Part shown: piece by piece, positions 53,420 through 64,000 of the stretch
Numbering within the stretch: position 1 is the first letter of the stretch
Layout of the letters: each line of letters starts with the position of its first letter
Assembly (NCBI GenBank): GCA_036365145.1
Contig: JAEOAD010000240.1
Location: forward strand, 2,976,001 to 3,040,000
Direction of reading: 5' to 3'
DNA from: Orientallactaga sibirica
Lineage: Eukaryota; Chordata; Mammalia; Rodentia; Dipodidae
Length of the DNA stretch: 64,000 nucleotides
Notes under the pieces: generated by a model
What the model saw: only the letters and a program-made list of their open reading frames with translations
The model's database searches: none
What the model was told of the DNA's origin: nothing
Position numbers and translations under genes: made by a program

Positions 53420-55057
53420 TGTTGTAGTTACCTTCTCATTGCTGGCAAAAAGCACCCGACCAAAAACAGCTGATGGGAGGAAAGTTTTTTATTCTGGTTT
53501 GCAGTTTCAAGGAGAAGCTTCATGAAGTTGGACATGACCCCTGCCACAGCAGATGGAAAAGAGAAGCAGGAAAATGAGTCAACTAACACTGACCAGAGAA
53601 AGTTGTTTATAGCACCCTAAAGCCTGCCCCCAGCAACAAAACTCCTCAAAGAAGGCTCCACCTCCAAAATTGCTACCAGCAGAGGACCAAGTATACAAAA
53701 CACATAGATTTATGGGGGACATCTGATCCAAACCACTACATTCAGTCCTTGGCCCCCATGAACCCATGACCATTCATGATGTAAAATACAATACATTAAG
53801 TCTAACTTTAAAAGTTCCCATAGTTTTTATGAACCCTAATGTGCAAATATCCCCATAGTCCAAAGTCTCTTAACGGTGAGTCTGTAAAACCAAAAGCACA
53901 TAGTGTCACAGAGTAAACATTCACACTATGAAACATGGCACTGGGCATAGCAACAAACAGATCTAAAACAAGCAGGACAACATCAAATCAAGTTCAACAT
54001 CTGTAACCAGTAATGAATTCTCTGGGGTTCAAGTTCCATGCCTCCAGCTGGGCTGCTTACAGGCTGGGGAAAACTCCATCTGAGCCAGCAGCTCTGCTGT
54101 CCTGATACCTTAAAAAGAAAACAATCCTAGGGTCTCCATTATAACACACAGTTCATCATGTCATGGCTCCTTCTGGTCTCCATGCAGGGACTTCAATAAT
54201 CTTGACTCTCATTGCCCAATGGCCGTTTCCCAAAAACAAACCATGTTGCAAATCCAATGACCCTTTATTTCCTGTATTTGTTATATTCCCATAGTATCAG
54301 GTAGGCTATGAAATTTGTTAATTCAAGGTGGGGAATAAAGCTGACTTCAAAGAGCAGGAAACTCCTTCAGTATTCTGGCCCTCTACTTTCAAAACAGTCA
54401 ATATTCTTACTGCTGTCCCAAGGCAAAACAGCTGGCCCAATCTCTATGGTGGTAATCTCTCAAACAATTGTAGCTGAAGCAGATTTTAGTCTTTAGCCTG
54501 CTCACACCAGTCCATTTCTTCTAAATTCAATCCTGCTCTAGTTCTCAGAACATAGGCAGAACACAGGAAGCCTCTCATACATAGTCTAGTCCAAACAAAG
54601 CTCTTTCTTCCCATAGGCCTCACAATTCAGAGTTGTTTCTGCATTTAGTTCTTTCAACTCTGACCAGAATGGCCCATCATACTCTGCTTACAAAACGGAA
54701 AGCTGTCTCTTAAGCCAAGGTTTCATATACTTCCTTATTTCTCCTGTAAATTAGTTCTAAAAGGTTAAAAGCCACACAGGTTTCTAGCAGTAATGATCCT
54801 TCTCTACTGGTACTAATTCTCTGTTGCAGTTACCTTCTCATTGTTGTGATAAAGCACCCTACTAAAAGCAGCTCATGGGAAGAAAGTTTTTTTTAAAAAA
54901 AAAAAAAATTCTGGTTTATAGTCTTGAGGGGAAGCTTCATGATGACATGAGAAAGCATGACATGAGCAGAGGCTGGACATCATCTCTGCCACAGCCAGCT
55001 GAGGACCAACTATACAAAACACATGAGTTTATGTAGGGCATCTGATCCAAGCCACCA
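53420..55057 (-). mobile_element. Near-complete MaLR element (LTR-internal-LTR)
   Basis: Two similar antisense MaLR LTRs (53420-53740 and about 54825-55057) share TGTTG.AGTTACCTTCTCATTG at one end and ATCTGATCCAA.CCAC at the other. They flank about 1.1 kb of internal sequence without ORFs, as is normal for non-autonomous MaLRs. On the minus strand the 5' LTR is 54825-55057 (shorter, with a deletion) and the 3' LTR is 53420-53740. No clean 5-bp target duplication was found. Confidence 0.75.
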
Positions 55058-56044
55058 AAAAATGGAACACATTTTCTATTTCTTTTCTTCATTTAATTCA
55101 AAAGAAAAAAATGATATAAACTATTTTGAAATAAATTGCATTTATATGTATGCCTGATGATCTCATAGAAGTTTGGGCCATAACTTCATTTCTAGGTCCT
55201 GAAGTTATGTCAGCATTATATTTTAAAAAGAAACTATTTTTCCCTGCCCTCCAACCTTCTTAGATTCTGTGGTTCATAACTTTAATAAATGTCTGCCAAT
55301 TTCAACAAAGTTCTTGCCAATGTCTCACTTTTTCCATCCCTTTGCCTTTTTGTCACATTTCTCTGGCAAATTCTCCCTTCTTGGGGAGTACAAGCATCTT
55401 CATTTCATTATCTGCATCCTGGCAACCAGGCCTTAGTGGAAAAGACTGATTCCTCCAGGATTGATCTCCAGCCTCCCCCAGCCTCAGCTATGCCTGGCAG
55501 CTTCCTGTGACTGTTCAGTTCTGCCATGTTCTCACTCTGCACAGTAACTGCAGAGTGTTTCCACTCTCCTCTACTCTCTACAATTATGTCCCAACACCCA
55601 GAGGACATTTGGCAAAGCCAGAAGATGGAGACAGGTTACTGATCTCTAGTGGCACAAGCCAAGTAGGCTGCATTGCACAGGATAGCTCCAAATAATATAG
55701 AACTATCCAGTCTGAGATGTCAACATGCCAAGGTTCAGCAACCCTTGTCTGGCTCTGCTCGCTAAGCATATACCTTTCTATCCAGAAAAATTAGCAGCAT
55801 TGGCTTTTCTATTTCAAACACAAAGCACATATCTGTGCTCTTAGTCTCACATATTGTTACAATAAAGGGGCTGTGCCCTGCTGACCAAGGCCACCCCATC
55901 ATCTGCAGTGTGGATTTCAAAGTTTCTTACCTGCTTTCTAACATTACACTATGTAACATTCATTTTCTCCATGTAGGTTTAATCTTGTCTTCTATATTTC
56001 TACTTTTAATTTTAAATACAGTAAGGTTTACACTGAAAACCCTC

Positions 56045-57110
56045 TTTTCCCTCCAGGTACTGCCTTGCACTTTCTCTCTCTCTCTCTCTGTGCAACTATA
56101 TTTCTTCAAATAATTGTTCTTAATACCAGTTTCTATAATCCTTACCTCTCACTCAAGCTCAACTCCAGCCTAGCTTCTGGTCCCATCACTCCATTTTAGA
56201 GTAATTTAATGAAAGGCACCAATACTGGCCAATTTCTAAATTCCTATCATAACTTTTCATCTTCATTAGGCTTTGGTCCTCAGCAGCATCAGTGATGATC
56301 AAGCCCTGTGTGGTAGTTTGAATATATGTCCCCCAATATATTCAGTGTTTTTTATTATTATTTTATAGTTTGCATCTGCAATCACCTTGCTAGAGGCAAG
56401 GTCATTGGGGGCCTGGTCTTAAGGTGTGGTGATGGTTTGAGATTCCATTGTAAAGATATGCAAATGTGCCTAGCAGGATTTCCTGAAGTGTGCTTTGTGA
56501 CCTTTTGGCTGTAGTTTTGCTCTGTGTGCTGTGGTGGCTGGTTGGTTTCTCTCTCTCTCTGCTTGGCCCTGTGGAGAGCAGGCTGCTTCTCTTGCCATTA
56601 TGGAACTTCCCCTGGATCTGTAAGCTTCAATAAATCATATCCCTTCCTCCATAACTGTGCCTGGTCTGGAAGTACATCTCAGCGAACCTGAAGCTGTCTG
56701 CTACACCCTGTTTTCAGGAACAGTCTTTTCTCAAGCTTGGTGACCCAACAACTCTTGATCTTCAATATCTCAGATCAATTCCTACATTTCCTGTGAGTTC
56801 ATTTCCTCTAGCTTTTAAATGTGGGCATCTCCTTATGTCTCTGTCCTGTAACCTCACATCTGCTCAACTTTCTCTCTCTTTCTATCTAATATCATTCACA
56901 CTGATTGCTTCACATAGCACATATATATGAGACATTTTCAAATGAATATTTCTGTACATCTATGTAGCCATTGACATCTTGTGTATGTGTGTGTAATCAT
57001 CTCAAATTCCAACATGTCTCTAATTGACACCTGCCTTTTTCTTAGACTATCCTCCTTCTAGGATTTCCTTTCCAATTCTGGGGACATTTTCCAGTGTTAG
57101 TGAGAGGAAA
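56045..57110 (+). repeat. L2 LINE relic split by a solo LTR
   Basis: CAGGTACTGCCTTGCACTTT, then TCCTCAGCAGCATCAGTGAT before the LTR and AAGCTTGGTGACCCAACAAC after it, follow the order of the L2 3' ORF region. The 3' part (ATTCCAACATGTCTCTAATT) also resembles L2. It is diverged and has no ORF. Confidence 0.55.
56309..56705 (+). mobile_element. MaLR-type solo LTR
   Basis: A 397-bp LTR from TGTGGTAGTTTGAATATATG to CTGTCTGCTACA, with AATAAA at about 56629. It is flanked by an exact 5-bp duplication CCCTG (56304-56308 and 56706-56710). Confidence 0.9.
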
Positions 57111-57343
57111 TTCTTAGTCTTCTACTAATTAATCTAGGAGAGCCTTGTCATCTTGGCCTTCAAGAATAGGGAGCCAGCTCATAAAACACCAGTGGTGCTT
57201 TTCTAATTGCTTCTTTGCCTCCTGAGCAGATGATCTAGAGGCAGGGAATTGTTAAGCAATCTTCTCAAACTTACTCCACAATAATAGTTTCCTACAGTAG
57301 TGATTCTGGTATTATGACCAGTATGCTCCCCATTAAAGAGTGC

Positions 57344-57691
57344 TGTTGCAGTGATCTTCTCATTGCTGGACAAACATCTGACCAAAAGCAGCTTATGGGA
57401 GGAAAGGGTTTATTTTAGGCTTATAGAATCCAGGGTAAGTTCTATCATGCTGGAAGAAGCTGGATCACTCCAGCATGCATCCACAGTAGAGAAAGGATAA
57501 CAAATACCAGCAAGCACCAACCGCCAGAGCTCAAACTGGTTCAAAACACACCTTAGGGCTGGACTCAAGAATCACTCCCCAGTGACATGCTTCCTCTATC
57601 AGGGCTGTATCTGATGGATAATTAAGTAGGAAACTTAATCGTAAATACCCAAATCTATGGGAAGATATAGATTTGCATTCAAACCACCACA
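57344..57691 (-). mobile_element. MaLR-type solo LTR
   Basis: TGTTGCAGTGATCTTCTCAT to AAACCACCACA with the GGAGGAAAGGGTTTATTTT core shared by the other antisense copies. No matching 5-bp duplication remains. Confidence 0.75.
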
Positions 57692-57819
57692 AATGTCTTT
57701 CCCTCTTCCCTAGTCTAAGTGTTTTGGGGATCCTTTATTCAAAATCAGCTCATCTTCATTTAAGAACTGTTTGGCAATTCCCCAAACTGATTGATATGGA
57801 GAATGCTGAGCCTAGTTTT

Positions 57820-58035
57820 GAGATGGAGAGATGGCTTAGAGGTTAAAGTGTTTGTCTGCGAAGCCTAAGAACCCAGGTTCTATTCCCCAGAACCCATGCC
57901 AGCCAGATGCACAGGGTGATGCATGTATCTGGAGTTCATTTGCAGTGGCTAAAGGCCTTGGCATGCCCATTTTTTTCTCTCTCTCTTCTCTTAGTGTGTC
58001 TCTCTCTCTTTATCAAATAAATAAATAAAATATTT
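57820..58035 (+). mobile_element. tRNA-derived SINE
   Basis: Full-length copy from GAGATGGAGAGATGGCTTAG to the AAATAAATAAATAAA tail. Confidence 0.9.
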
Positions 58036-58177
58036 TTAAAGTCTACTTTTGCTTCTCCATGAAATGAAAAATTCTGCTAGCTGAGTATTTTAATTTTTTA
58101 AATTTTCATTAATACTGTGAATTAAAATTTTAGGTACTTGAATTTGATGATCTCTTTAATAGTTTTTTATCTTTAAG

Positions 58178-58330
58178 ATTTTTTTTTTTTTTGAGGTAGA
58201 GTCTCACTCTAGCTCAGGCTGACCTGGAATTCACTATGTAGTCTCAAGGTGGCCTTGAACTCGTGGCAATCCATCTACCTCTGCCTCCTGAGTGCTAGGA
58301 TTAAAGATGTGCACCACCACACCCAGTTTT
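58178..58330 (-). mobile_element. B1 SINE
   Basis: Antisense B1 (GAGGTAGAGTCTCACTCTAG, GAGTGCTAGGATTAAAG) with a T-rich tail. Confidence 0.9.
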
Positions 58331-58585
58331 CTTTAAGATTTTTTTTTAACAACAGTTAAAGCAGTAATTTGTCACAACCAGTGAAGAATTCAGATCATTT
58401 AATGATTATGGGTAGGAAATAGTCTGGCCAGAACACTGTTGTAGTAGAGAATCAGACTTGGGAGTAGATAGACTACCTGACAGGTTTTGCATTATCATTA
58501 TTCACAAGAGGTCACCATTTTTTATATCCAAAAGACAAAATTCAAAATTCTAATGAATGTGTACCACTATCGCAGTATTTGAAAA

Positions 58586-58901
58586 TGTTCCAATTCTCTT
58601 TGCATTGCTGGGACAAATCACCTCTCTAAAGGTAGTTGATGGGAGAAAAGAATTTATTTTTTGTATTATCTCAAGAGGAAACTTCAAGATGTCAGGGGAA
58701 AGCATGGCACAAGAAGAGGCTGGACATAACCCCTCTACTAGCAGGCAGAAAACAATAGCAGGAGAGTGAGTTTAGCTCTGGCAAGAGGAGCTGGTTATAA
58801 TACCCCTATGCCTGCCTCCAGAAATACACCTCCTCTAGAGGGTTCATCTCCCAACACTGAATACACATGAGTTTGTGGAGGACAGTTGATTCAAACCAAC
58901 A
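58586..58901 (-). mobile_element. MaLR-type solo LTR (diverged)
   Basis: TGTTCCAATTCTCTTTGCAT to TTGATTCAAACCAACA, with GATGGGAGAAAAGAATTTAT as the core. It aligns by eye with the LTRs at 53420 and 54825. Confidence 0.7.
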
Positions 58902-60344
58902 AAGAAAGTAAAAAAAAAAAAAAAAAAATTCTAAATCAAACCATTATAAATTGGGGCCAATGGATCTATCTGAACTTGTCATGGTTATAGTTTATATTTA
59001 TTTGGGTGATGTGAGATTAATGTCATATTTCTCAAAGACTAAATCTGAAAGGAAAGGACCTTAATTAGCATTGCTCACTGTTGTGCCTAGTTACAGACTG
59101 CTCTAAACCAATGTGAACAAGAACAACATTAGTAAGCATTAGTTTGTCCTTTATCTATAGGACAGTGAATGGTTAGAAAGTCAAGTTGATACCTGTAACC
59201 TGTCCTCAAGGTAATGAGGACAGCACATCTCTGACTTCTGCTACTCAACTAGCCATTAATGGGACAGATATGGATTGATAAAGAGGCAACTCAGCATAGA
59301 TAACCTATTCTGGTAAACTCCATAAAATCCCCCAGTTTTTAGTCCCCTTATGTGTTCTAATCACATCTGAGAGAGAAATTTCACTAAGAGCAAATATATC
59401 AGATTTCATTAGCTTCAAACTCAGCTAGAGATGGAGCCTTCAGTGACAGATGAAGAGTTAAGATGAGCTCTTCACTTGATTTCTGTACCATGATCATGGG
59501 AACATGAGGATGGGATGTAGACAGGAGCGCCAAAACATCCTTGGCAATTCAAATATTGTGGGTATCACTAAGATAACTAATGTATGTCCATTTTTAATAT
59601 TCATTATGCTAATTAACAAGCCATTTAATTTTACCGACTTTCAGAGAATTCTGCTTGAGTGCACATCTCAAGATAAATAAGTGAAAGTGGGTGAAGTCTT
59701 GTTCTAGCCAGTTTGATGTGTGTCCTTTCTGAGTAGTATGTTGTGGAACAGGAACAGTATTCTCTATGTGCAACATGGACATTTTCCATACCTCCTGTTG
59801 AAACCAGAGTGTGTTAAAGTAGCCCTGGATCATGCAGTAGATGCTCAAGGTCCACGTGAAGGACCATGACACGTACCAGGAAATGAATGAATGCATACTA
59901 CACATTGGGCAGAGTAGATTGATTTTATTTTTATTCAAGATTAAGTTAGTGTGTGCTACTGTTGAAATCAGCTGAAAAGAAAACAAAACTGTTTTCTTTT
60001 GAATTACAAATTAGCTATGTTCCAAGGGTTCAAATTTTAACTTCTTTATAGTATCAAATGATAAAATGTTGCTAAAAACAAAAACCCTTGTTGAGAGATT
60101 AAGATGTTTTGGTGGAAACACTATTCACATGGCTTCAGAGTTGCTGACATCTTCAGGTCCTCAGGGATTGATCTCAGATAGTATTGACCTTATGCCTGAC
60201 TCAGAAATGCTAGAGAAAGACTTTATGAGTCACTCAGGGGAATAGGGGTAGTTGTTTACAGCAGGGGCCAGTACCAGGACAAATTAAAAGGAAAGTGAAA
60301 AGCTCCCAAAGGTGAGACCCTAAATTTGCTTGGACATAAAATTC

Positions 60345-60605
60345 CCCAAGCATGGATGATTAGAAGCATAGATTCCAGAGTCCTGACCCAGAGCTACTAA
60401 ATAAAAAATTCCAGAGACATGACCCAGAAATGTGTAGTAAGTGCTATAACCCTGTAGTTTAGAGCATCACCTGGAGTAGATTACTAAAACAGAGTGAGAA
60501 TGCAGCTCCTTCCTCCTTCACACTTTCAGGTTCAGTAAGTCTGTGAGAATGCTTGAAATTTGTATTTCTAACATGCAGAATCACTATGCTAAGCTATATA
60601 CTCCT
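60345..60605. repeat. MER5-like hAT relics, two facing copies
   Basis: 60345-60440 resembles MER5 in plus orientation (TTCCAGAGTCCTGACCCAGA, GCTACTAAATAAAAAATTCC). 60448-60605 resembles it in minus orientation (AGAGCATCACCTGGAGTAGA, CAGGTTCAGTAAGTCTGTGA, TTTGTATTTCTAACATGC). Confidence 0.6.
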
Positions 60606-61007
60606 TAAATTTTAATGTGCATGTAACTTAGTCACTATTGAACTTAGCACTAGTTAAGATGTGAATTGTGATTCGTCAGCTCAGCTCTGAGAGACACTGA
60701 GTTTTTGCATTCCTAGCAAGCTGTCCTGTGAATAGCAAGCCACTCCCAGGTGAGAAACCTTTCCACTATCTGGAAGCATTCACCTAGATCCAGCCTCTCC
60801 AATCTAAATTTACATTTTAGTACAATTCTATGCTGATTAATGCCTGAGAGTCACCATGTAAGTGTTTGTATCATCAGGAAACTTATAGAAATTCTCATGA
60901 GTGACAGGATAGGGTTGAGTTGCAGAAACATACAAAATGAAGAGTCAGCCCAGGAGATTGAGAGAACGCATATGTTGGCCACTCATCCGGTAAGGAGTAT
61001 TTCAGTT

Positions 61008-61340
61008 CTCATTTTTGTGACCACATGATGTGAATACCCCACAAAACAATTTAAGGGAAGAAGGACTTTATTTTGGCTCATGGTTTGTTGGGTTAGAGTC
61101 TATCATGGTGGGGAAGGAAGTCAGAGGCCTTGGCTGCCATCACAGCTGTTACTGACATGAAAGTAGAACGCTCAGCTAGGGGTGGGTCCCAACTATCACC
61201 CTCAAGGCTAGCCTCCAGAGACCCCTTCCTTCAGTTGGGCCATTTTTCTTAAAGCTTACACATCTTCCCAAATAGTGTCACCAGCTGGAGGCTAACTATT
61301 CAATAGCCCATGGGAGGTATTTCACACTTAAATCTTAACA
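61008..61340 (-). mobile_element. MaLR-like LTR (diverged)
   Basis: GGGAAGAAGGACTTTATTTT core followed by TATCATGGTGGGGAAGGAAG and TTCCCAAATAGTGTCACCAG, ending AATCTTAACA. No target duplication was seen. Confidence 0.55.
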
Positions 61341-61383
61341 AAGGGCACAAAACAACAACTCCAGAGAAAACAGTGACCAAGGA

Positions 61384-62340
61384 CTGGGAGATGGTCAGTG
61401 GATAAAGCATTTGCCACTCAGGCCCAAGTATCTGAGCTTTACCCCCAGCCCCAAATAAAAAGCCAAGCCATGTGGGCTGCTGTGGGTCTTTACCATTCCC
61501 GTTTCCCAGGATCTTGGCCTCCGCGAAGGAGGGAAGAGTTGGGAGGGAAGCAGCAGGGTCCTGGAGCAGCGGGTGAGTGCGACGACAAAGATGATGGGCA
61601 AAGAGCACCCGGGAGACCGTCTAATGAACAGCACTCATTTATGCAAAAGGGGAGTGGGTTTATAAACACTTGGGGAAAGTTGAGATGGCACATACAGACT
61701 ATATGGCAATCGGATGCCTAGTTTATGGGCTGTTATCTAGGTGGTGGAAGAACTAGTAACTTCAAAGCTATGGGGGAAGGATAAGGGAAGGGGAAGGGGG
61801 AGAGAAGGCTATGTGACTTCAGCCACATAAGGGTCTCTTGAGCAGCTAGCCAAAAGGTCAGGAACTGTGGGGGGCAAAGTCTGACTTATGGAATGGTCAG
61901 AGCCTTTTTGGGTCTGGGCGGAGGGCCTCGCCAGTTCTGCCCACTCTGGGCCATGACAGCACACTACAACCTACAACATAGGTTAGGCCAGTCATCATCG
62001 CCAGGGACTCCTGACGATAGGGCCAGCTACAACCCCAAAGCCCAGGGTCCCTGGCCATATTCAATAGTTCAGGCCATCCTCCTCACAGTTCCAGCCCATT
62101 TCTAGCAATGCCCAACAGGTTTCTATAATCCTAGCATGTTGACAGCCAGATGGGAGATGGAGGCAAGAAATTTCCAAGAAGTTTGTAAGCTCTTGGAAAG
62201 TATAGCAAAAACAAAATAACTGTAAGTTAATAAAGAGATTCTGTATCCAACAAGGTGGGAGGGAGAGGAATGACACTGAAAGTTGTTTTCTGACCTCTAT
62301 ACACTCACTGTGGCACATCTGTGTCCACATTTACACATGA
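61384..62340 (+). mobile_element. B4-like SINE interrupted by an LTR
   Basis: The tRNA-like head and A-rich middle (61384-61470) and the B1-like/tail portion (62118-62340, TTCTATAATCCTAGCATG... to a (CA)n tract) appear to be two halves of one composite SINE. They are separated by about 640 bp of LTR-like sequence. Confidence 0.5.
61475..62117 (-). mobile_element. IAP-like (class II) LTR
   Basis: On the minus strand it starts TGTTGGGCATTG. It contains a CATAAATG polyadenylation-like signal near 61640 and a GC-rich, pyrimidine-rich R-U5-like segment (61500-61620). The TGTTGGG start is typical of IAP-type LTRs. The 3' boundary and target duplication are unclear, and it carries no retroviral genes. 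Confidence 0.55.
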
Positions 62341-62368
62341 ACACACACACACACACACACACACACAC
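62341..62368. repeat. (CA)n microsatellite
   Basis: About 28 bp of pure CA in the tail of the composite SINE. Confidence 0.9.
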
Positions 62369-62559
62369 GATAAACTTAAAAGAAACACAGTAACTAGCAA
62401 CCTGAAAAGAAAAACAATAACCAGAAACCTGATCTTTAAAAATGGGCTAAAGACTTAAATAGATCATGCTCTCCTTTTTCTGTCTTTCAGTCTCTCTTGT
62501 GACTCTAGAATCAGCCATCAGCTTGTAACAAAAATGGTTTCAGATGCTCCTTCAACGGA

Positions 62560-63395
62560 TATTTACCCAAGGGTGACACAGAAATGGTTAGAAGGTAGAT
62601 GCAAAAATGTATGACACTAATCAGTGAGTTACAAATTAAAGTTACAGTGAGATATTATTTTGAAAAAAGTATTATTTCACATGTCAGTATGACAATTATA
62701 AAAACAGTGCTGGCAAGAGTGTGGTACGAAGAAAACACTTGAGTGCTTTTGGTGGTAATGTGTATGGTACAACCATTATGGAAACTAGTAGGAGGTTCCA
62801 CAAAACAGTATAAATAGGCTACTACCTGACCCAGCAATCTCTGTTCTGGATATGTACTCAAAAGAGACTAAGTCACTACCTCAAAGAGATATATACACTT
62901 GCATGTTCATTATAGCATCCCTCATAATAGTTGACATACAGAAACAATAGCAGTGTCTGCCACCAGAAGGATTGACAGAAATTCAGCTTTAAAAAGATAG
63001 ATCTTGTCATATATCACAATATGGATAAACCTGGAGATATTCTGCTGAGTGAAGAAAGCTAGATACACAAAGAAAATGACCTTAATATGAAATCTAAAAA
63101 AAAATTAAAGTTAAAATTGAGTGGAAAGGTCATTACTAGGTTTGGGAGGTGGGAAAGCAGGGAGAAGTCAAAGGGTACACAGTTATAATTATGTAGGATG
63201 AATAAAATAGTGATTTCATCTCTAGCATGATTACTAGAGTTAAAACATTATTACATACTGGAAACTTGTGAGAGTAGAACTGTTAATTGATCTCCCCATA
63301 CATGCCACAAGAGAGGTGACTATGAGATGAGCAGGTGATTTGTTTGACTGCAGTAATAATTTCACTCTTGTATTTATCAAAGCATTATGTTCTAT
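62560..63395 (+). repeat. Old L1 3' end relic
   Basis: CAGTGAGATATTATTTTGA, CAACCATTATGGAAACTAGT, CTGACCCAGCAATCTCTGTT and GTTCATTATAGCATCCCTCA follow the L1 3' ORF2/UTR pattern. Then AATATGGATAAACCTGGAGA and GCTGAGTGAAGAAAGCTAGA. It is diverged and non-coding. Confidence 0.7.
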
Positions 63396-63544
63396 ACCTT
63401 AAATATTCAAAGACTTTATTTAGAAAGAGAAAAGTTGTATATATTCAGTACATAACACATGGTGGCCATTCTACTCAATTTTTATATTTTAAGGTTTATA
63501 AACTTTTAAGGTTCTAACATATATTACTTTCTTTGACAGCAGAA

Positions 63545-63685
63545 GTGTTATATGGGCAGAGGAAGAATTATTATTACCATTTGATAGTTGGGAAGCCAAA
63601 AATCAGTATAGAAAATCAATAACTTATTCAAGGTCATGCAGATAACACACAAGTCTTTTCAACTGAGTACTCTGCTCAAATTCTA
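63545..63685 (+). repeat. MIR SINE relic
   Basis: TTATTACCATTTGATAGTTG, AACTTATTCAAGGTCATGCA and CACACAAGTCTTTTC follow the MIR core order. Confidence 0.6.
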
Positions 63686-64000
63686 GTACTCACTAGAAAC
63701 ATTTCCAGTTAGCTCTATGTAATTCCAAAATGGTAACTTGGAAATGGTATTATATGGAAAGAATTGGTCTTGATAATCAGATTTTTTCCATTTACTTGTC
63801 AATCTGATTCTCCAAATTATCCCAAAGGTAGCCTTCATCCTCACTACTGTCACCATGCCCTTGCAAGAAGCTTCTTGATAGTCACCAGCCACCACATAAT
63901 GAAGGGATAGCTGACAAACATCCACAGATACAGTCGTGGTGCTATGAGATTATAATGCAGCTGAAAAACTCCTACCACCTAGTGACATGATGGTAGCCAT

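Larger units (their letters stand above)
44381..64000. other. 5' flank of Man1a1, no gene recognised
   Basis: The flank is AT-rich and dominated by dispersed repeats (listed separately). I could not support any protein-coding or structured RNA gene in it. Unique stretches with nothing recognised are 44400-45795, 46040-49080, 49810-50340, 50530-51160, 51490-52120, 55070-55850, 58910-60300 and 63400-63540. In human, MAN1A1 is also next to a large gene-poor interval on this side, from memory. Confidence 0.6.

Noticed and set aside
61395..61721. Overlapping ORFs of 79-107 codons on both strands
   Set aside because: They lie in the GC-rich end of the IAP-like LTR and the adjoining SINE, with no recognisable protein domain.

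Overview
The window is mammalian, almost certainly rodent, nuclear DNA. It carries B1 (7SL-derived) SINEs, B4-like tRNA/B1 composites, and many copies of a tRNA-derived SINE with a CT-rich 3' part and an AAATAA tail. MaLR LTRs, L1, L2, MIR, MER20 and MER5 relics are also present. The abundant tRNA SINE resembles the one I associate with jerboas (Dipodidae, Jaculus type). That assignment is from memory and is moderately confident.

The only protein-coding gene I can support is Man1a1 (Golgi mannosyl-oligosaccharide 1,2-alpha-mannosidase IA), on the minus strand. Coding exon 1 (42847-43443) sits in a CpG island of about 1.5 kb. It encodes the cytosolic tail, the signal anchor and the stem. Exon 2 (7261-7357) encodes the start of the catalytic region. 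They are joined by a 35,489-bp intron with a consensus GT donor and CAG acceptor, and the joined frame is open (phase 0). The rest of the gene lies beyond position 1. Positions 44400-64000 are the 5' flank, where I found no second gene.

Layout: 1-7260 is intron 2, built around a decayed antisense L1 carrying an inserted MaLR LTR and several SINEs. 7358-42846 is intron 1, with SINEs, a MER20, MIRs, an L2 and an ERV-like LTR, separated by long AT-rich unique stretches. 42847-44400 is exon 1, the 5' UTR and the promoter CpG island. 44400-64000 is upstream flank, holding an L1 3' end, a 365-bp LTR with a 6-bp target duplication, a near-complete MaLR (LTR-internal-LTR), MaLR solo LTRs, an L2 split by an LTR, MER5 relics, an IAP-like LTR inside a SINE, and a second old L1 3' end.

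I saw no CRISPR array, operon, integron or intact mobile-element gene, and no convincing new system. The most checkable oddities are two near-identical short palindromes just inside intron 1, a GC-rich hairpin in intron 2, a SINE about 20 bp from the exon 2 donor, a SINE subfamily with an internal insertion, a recent 57-bp tandem duplication, and several LTRs with exact target-site duplications.
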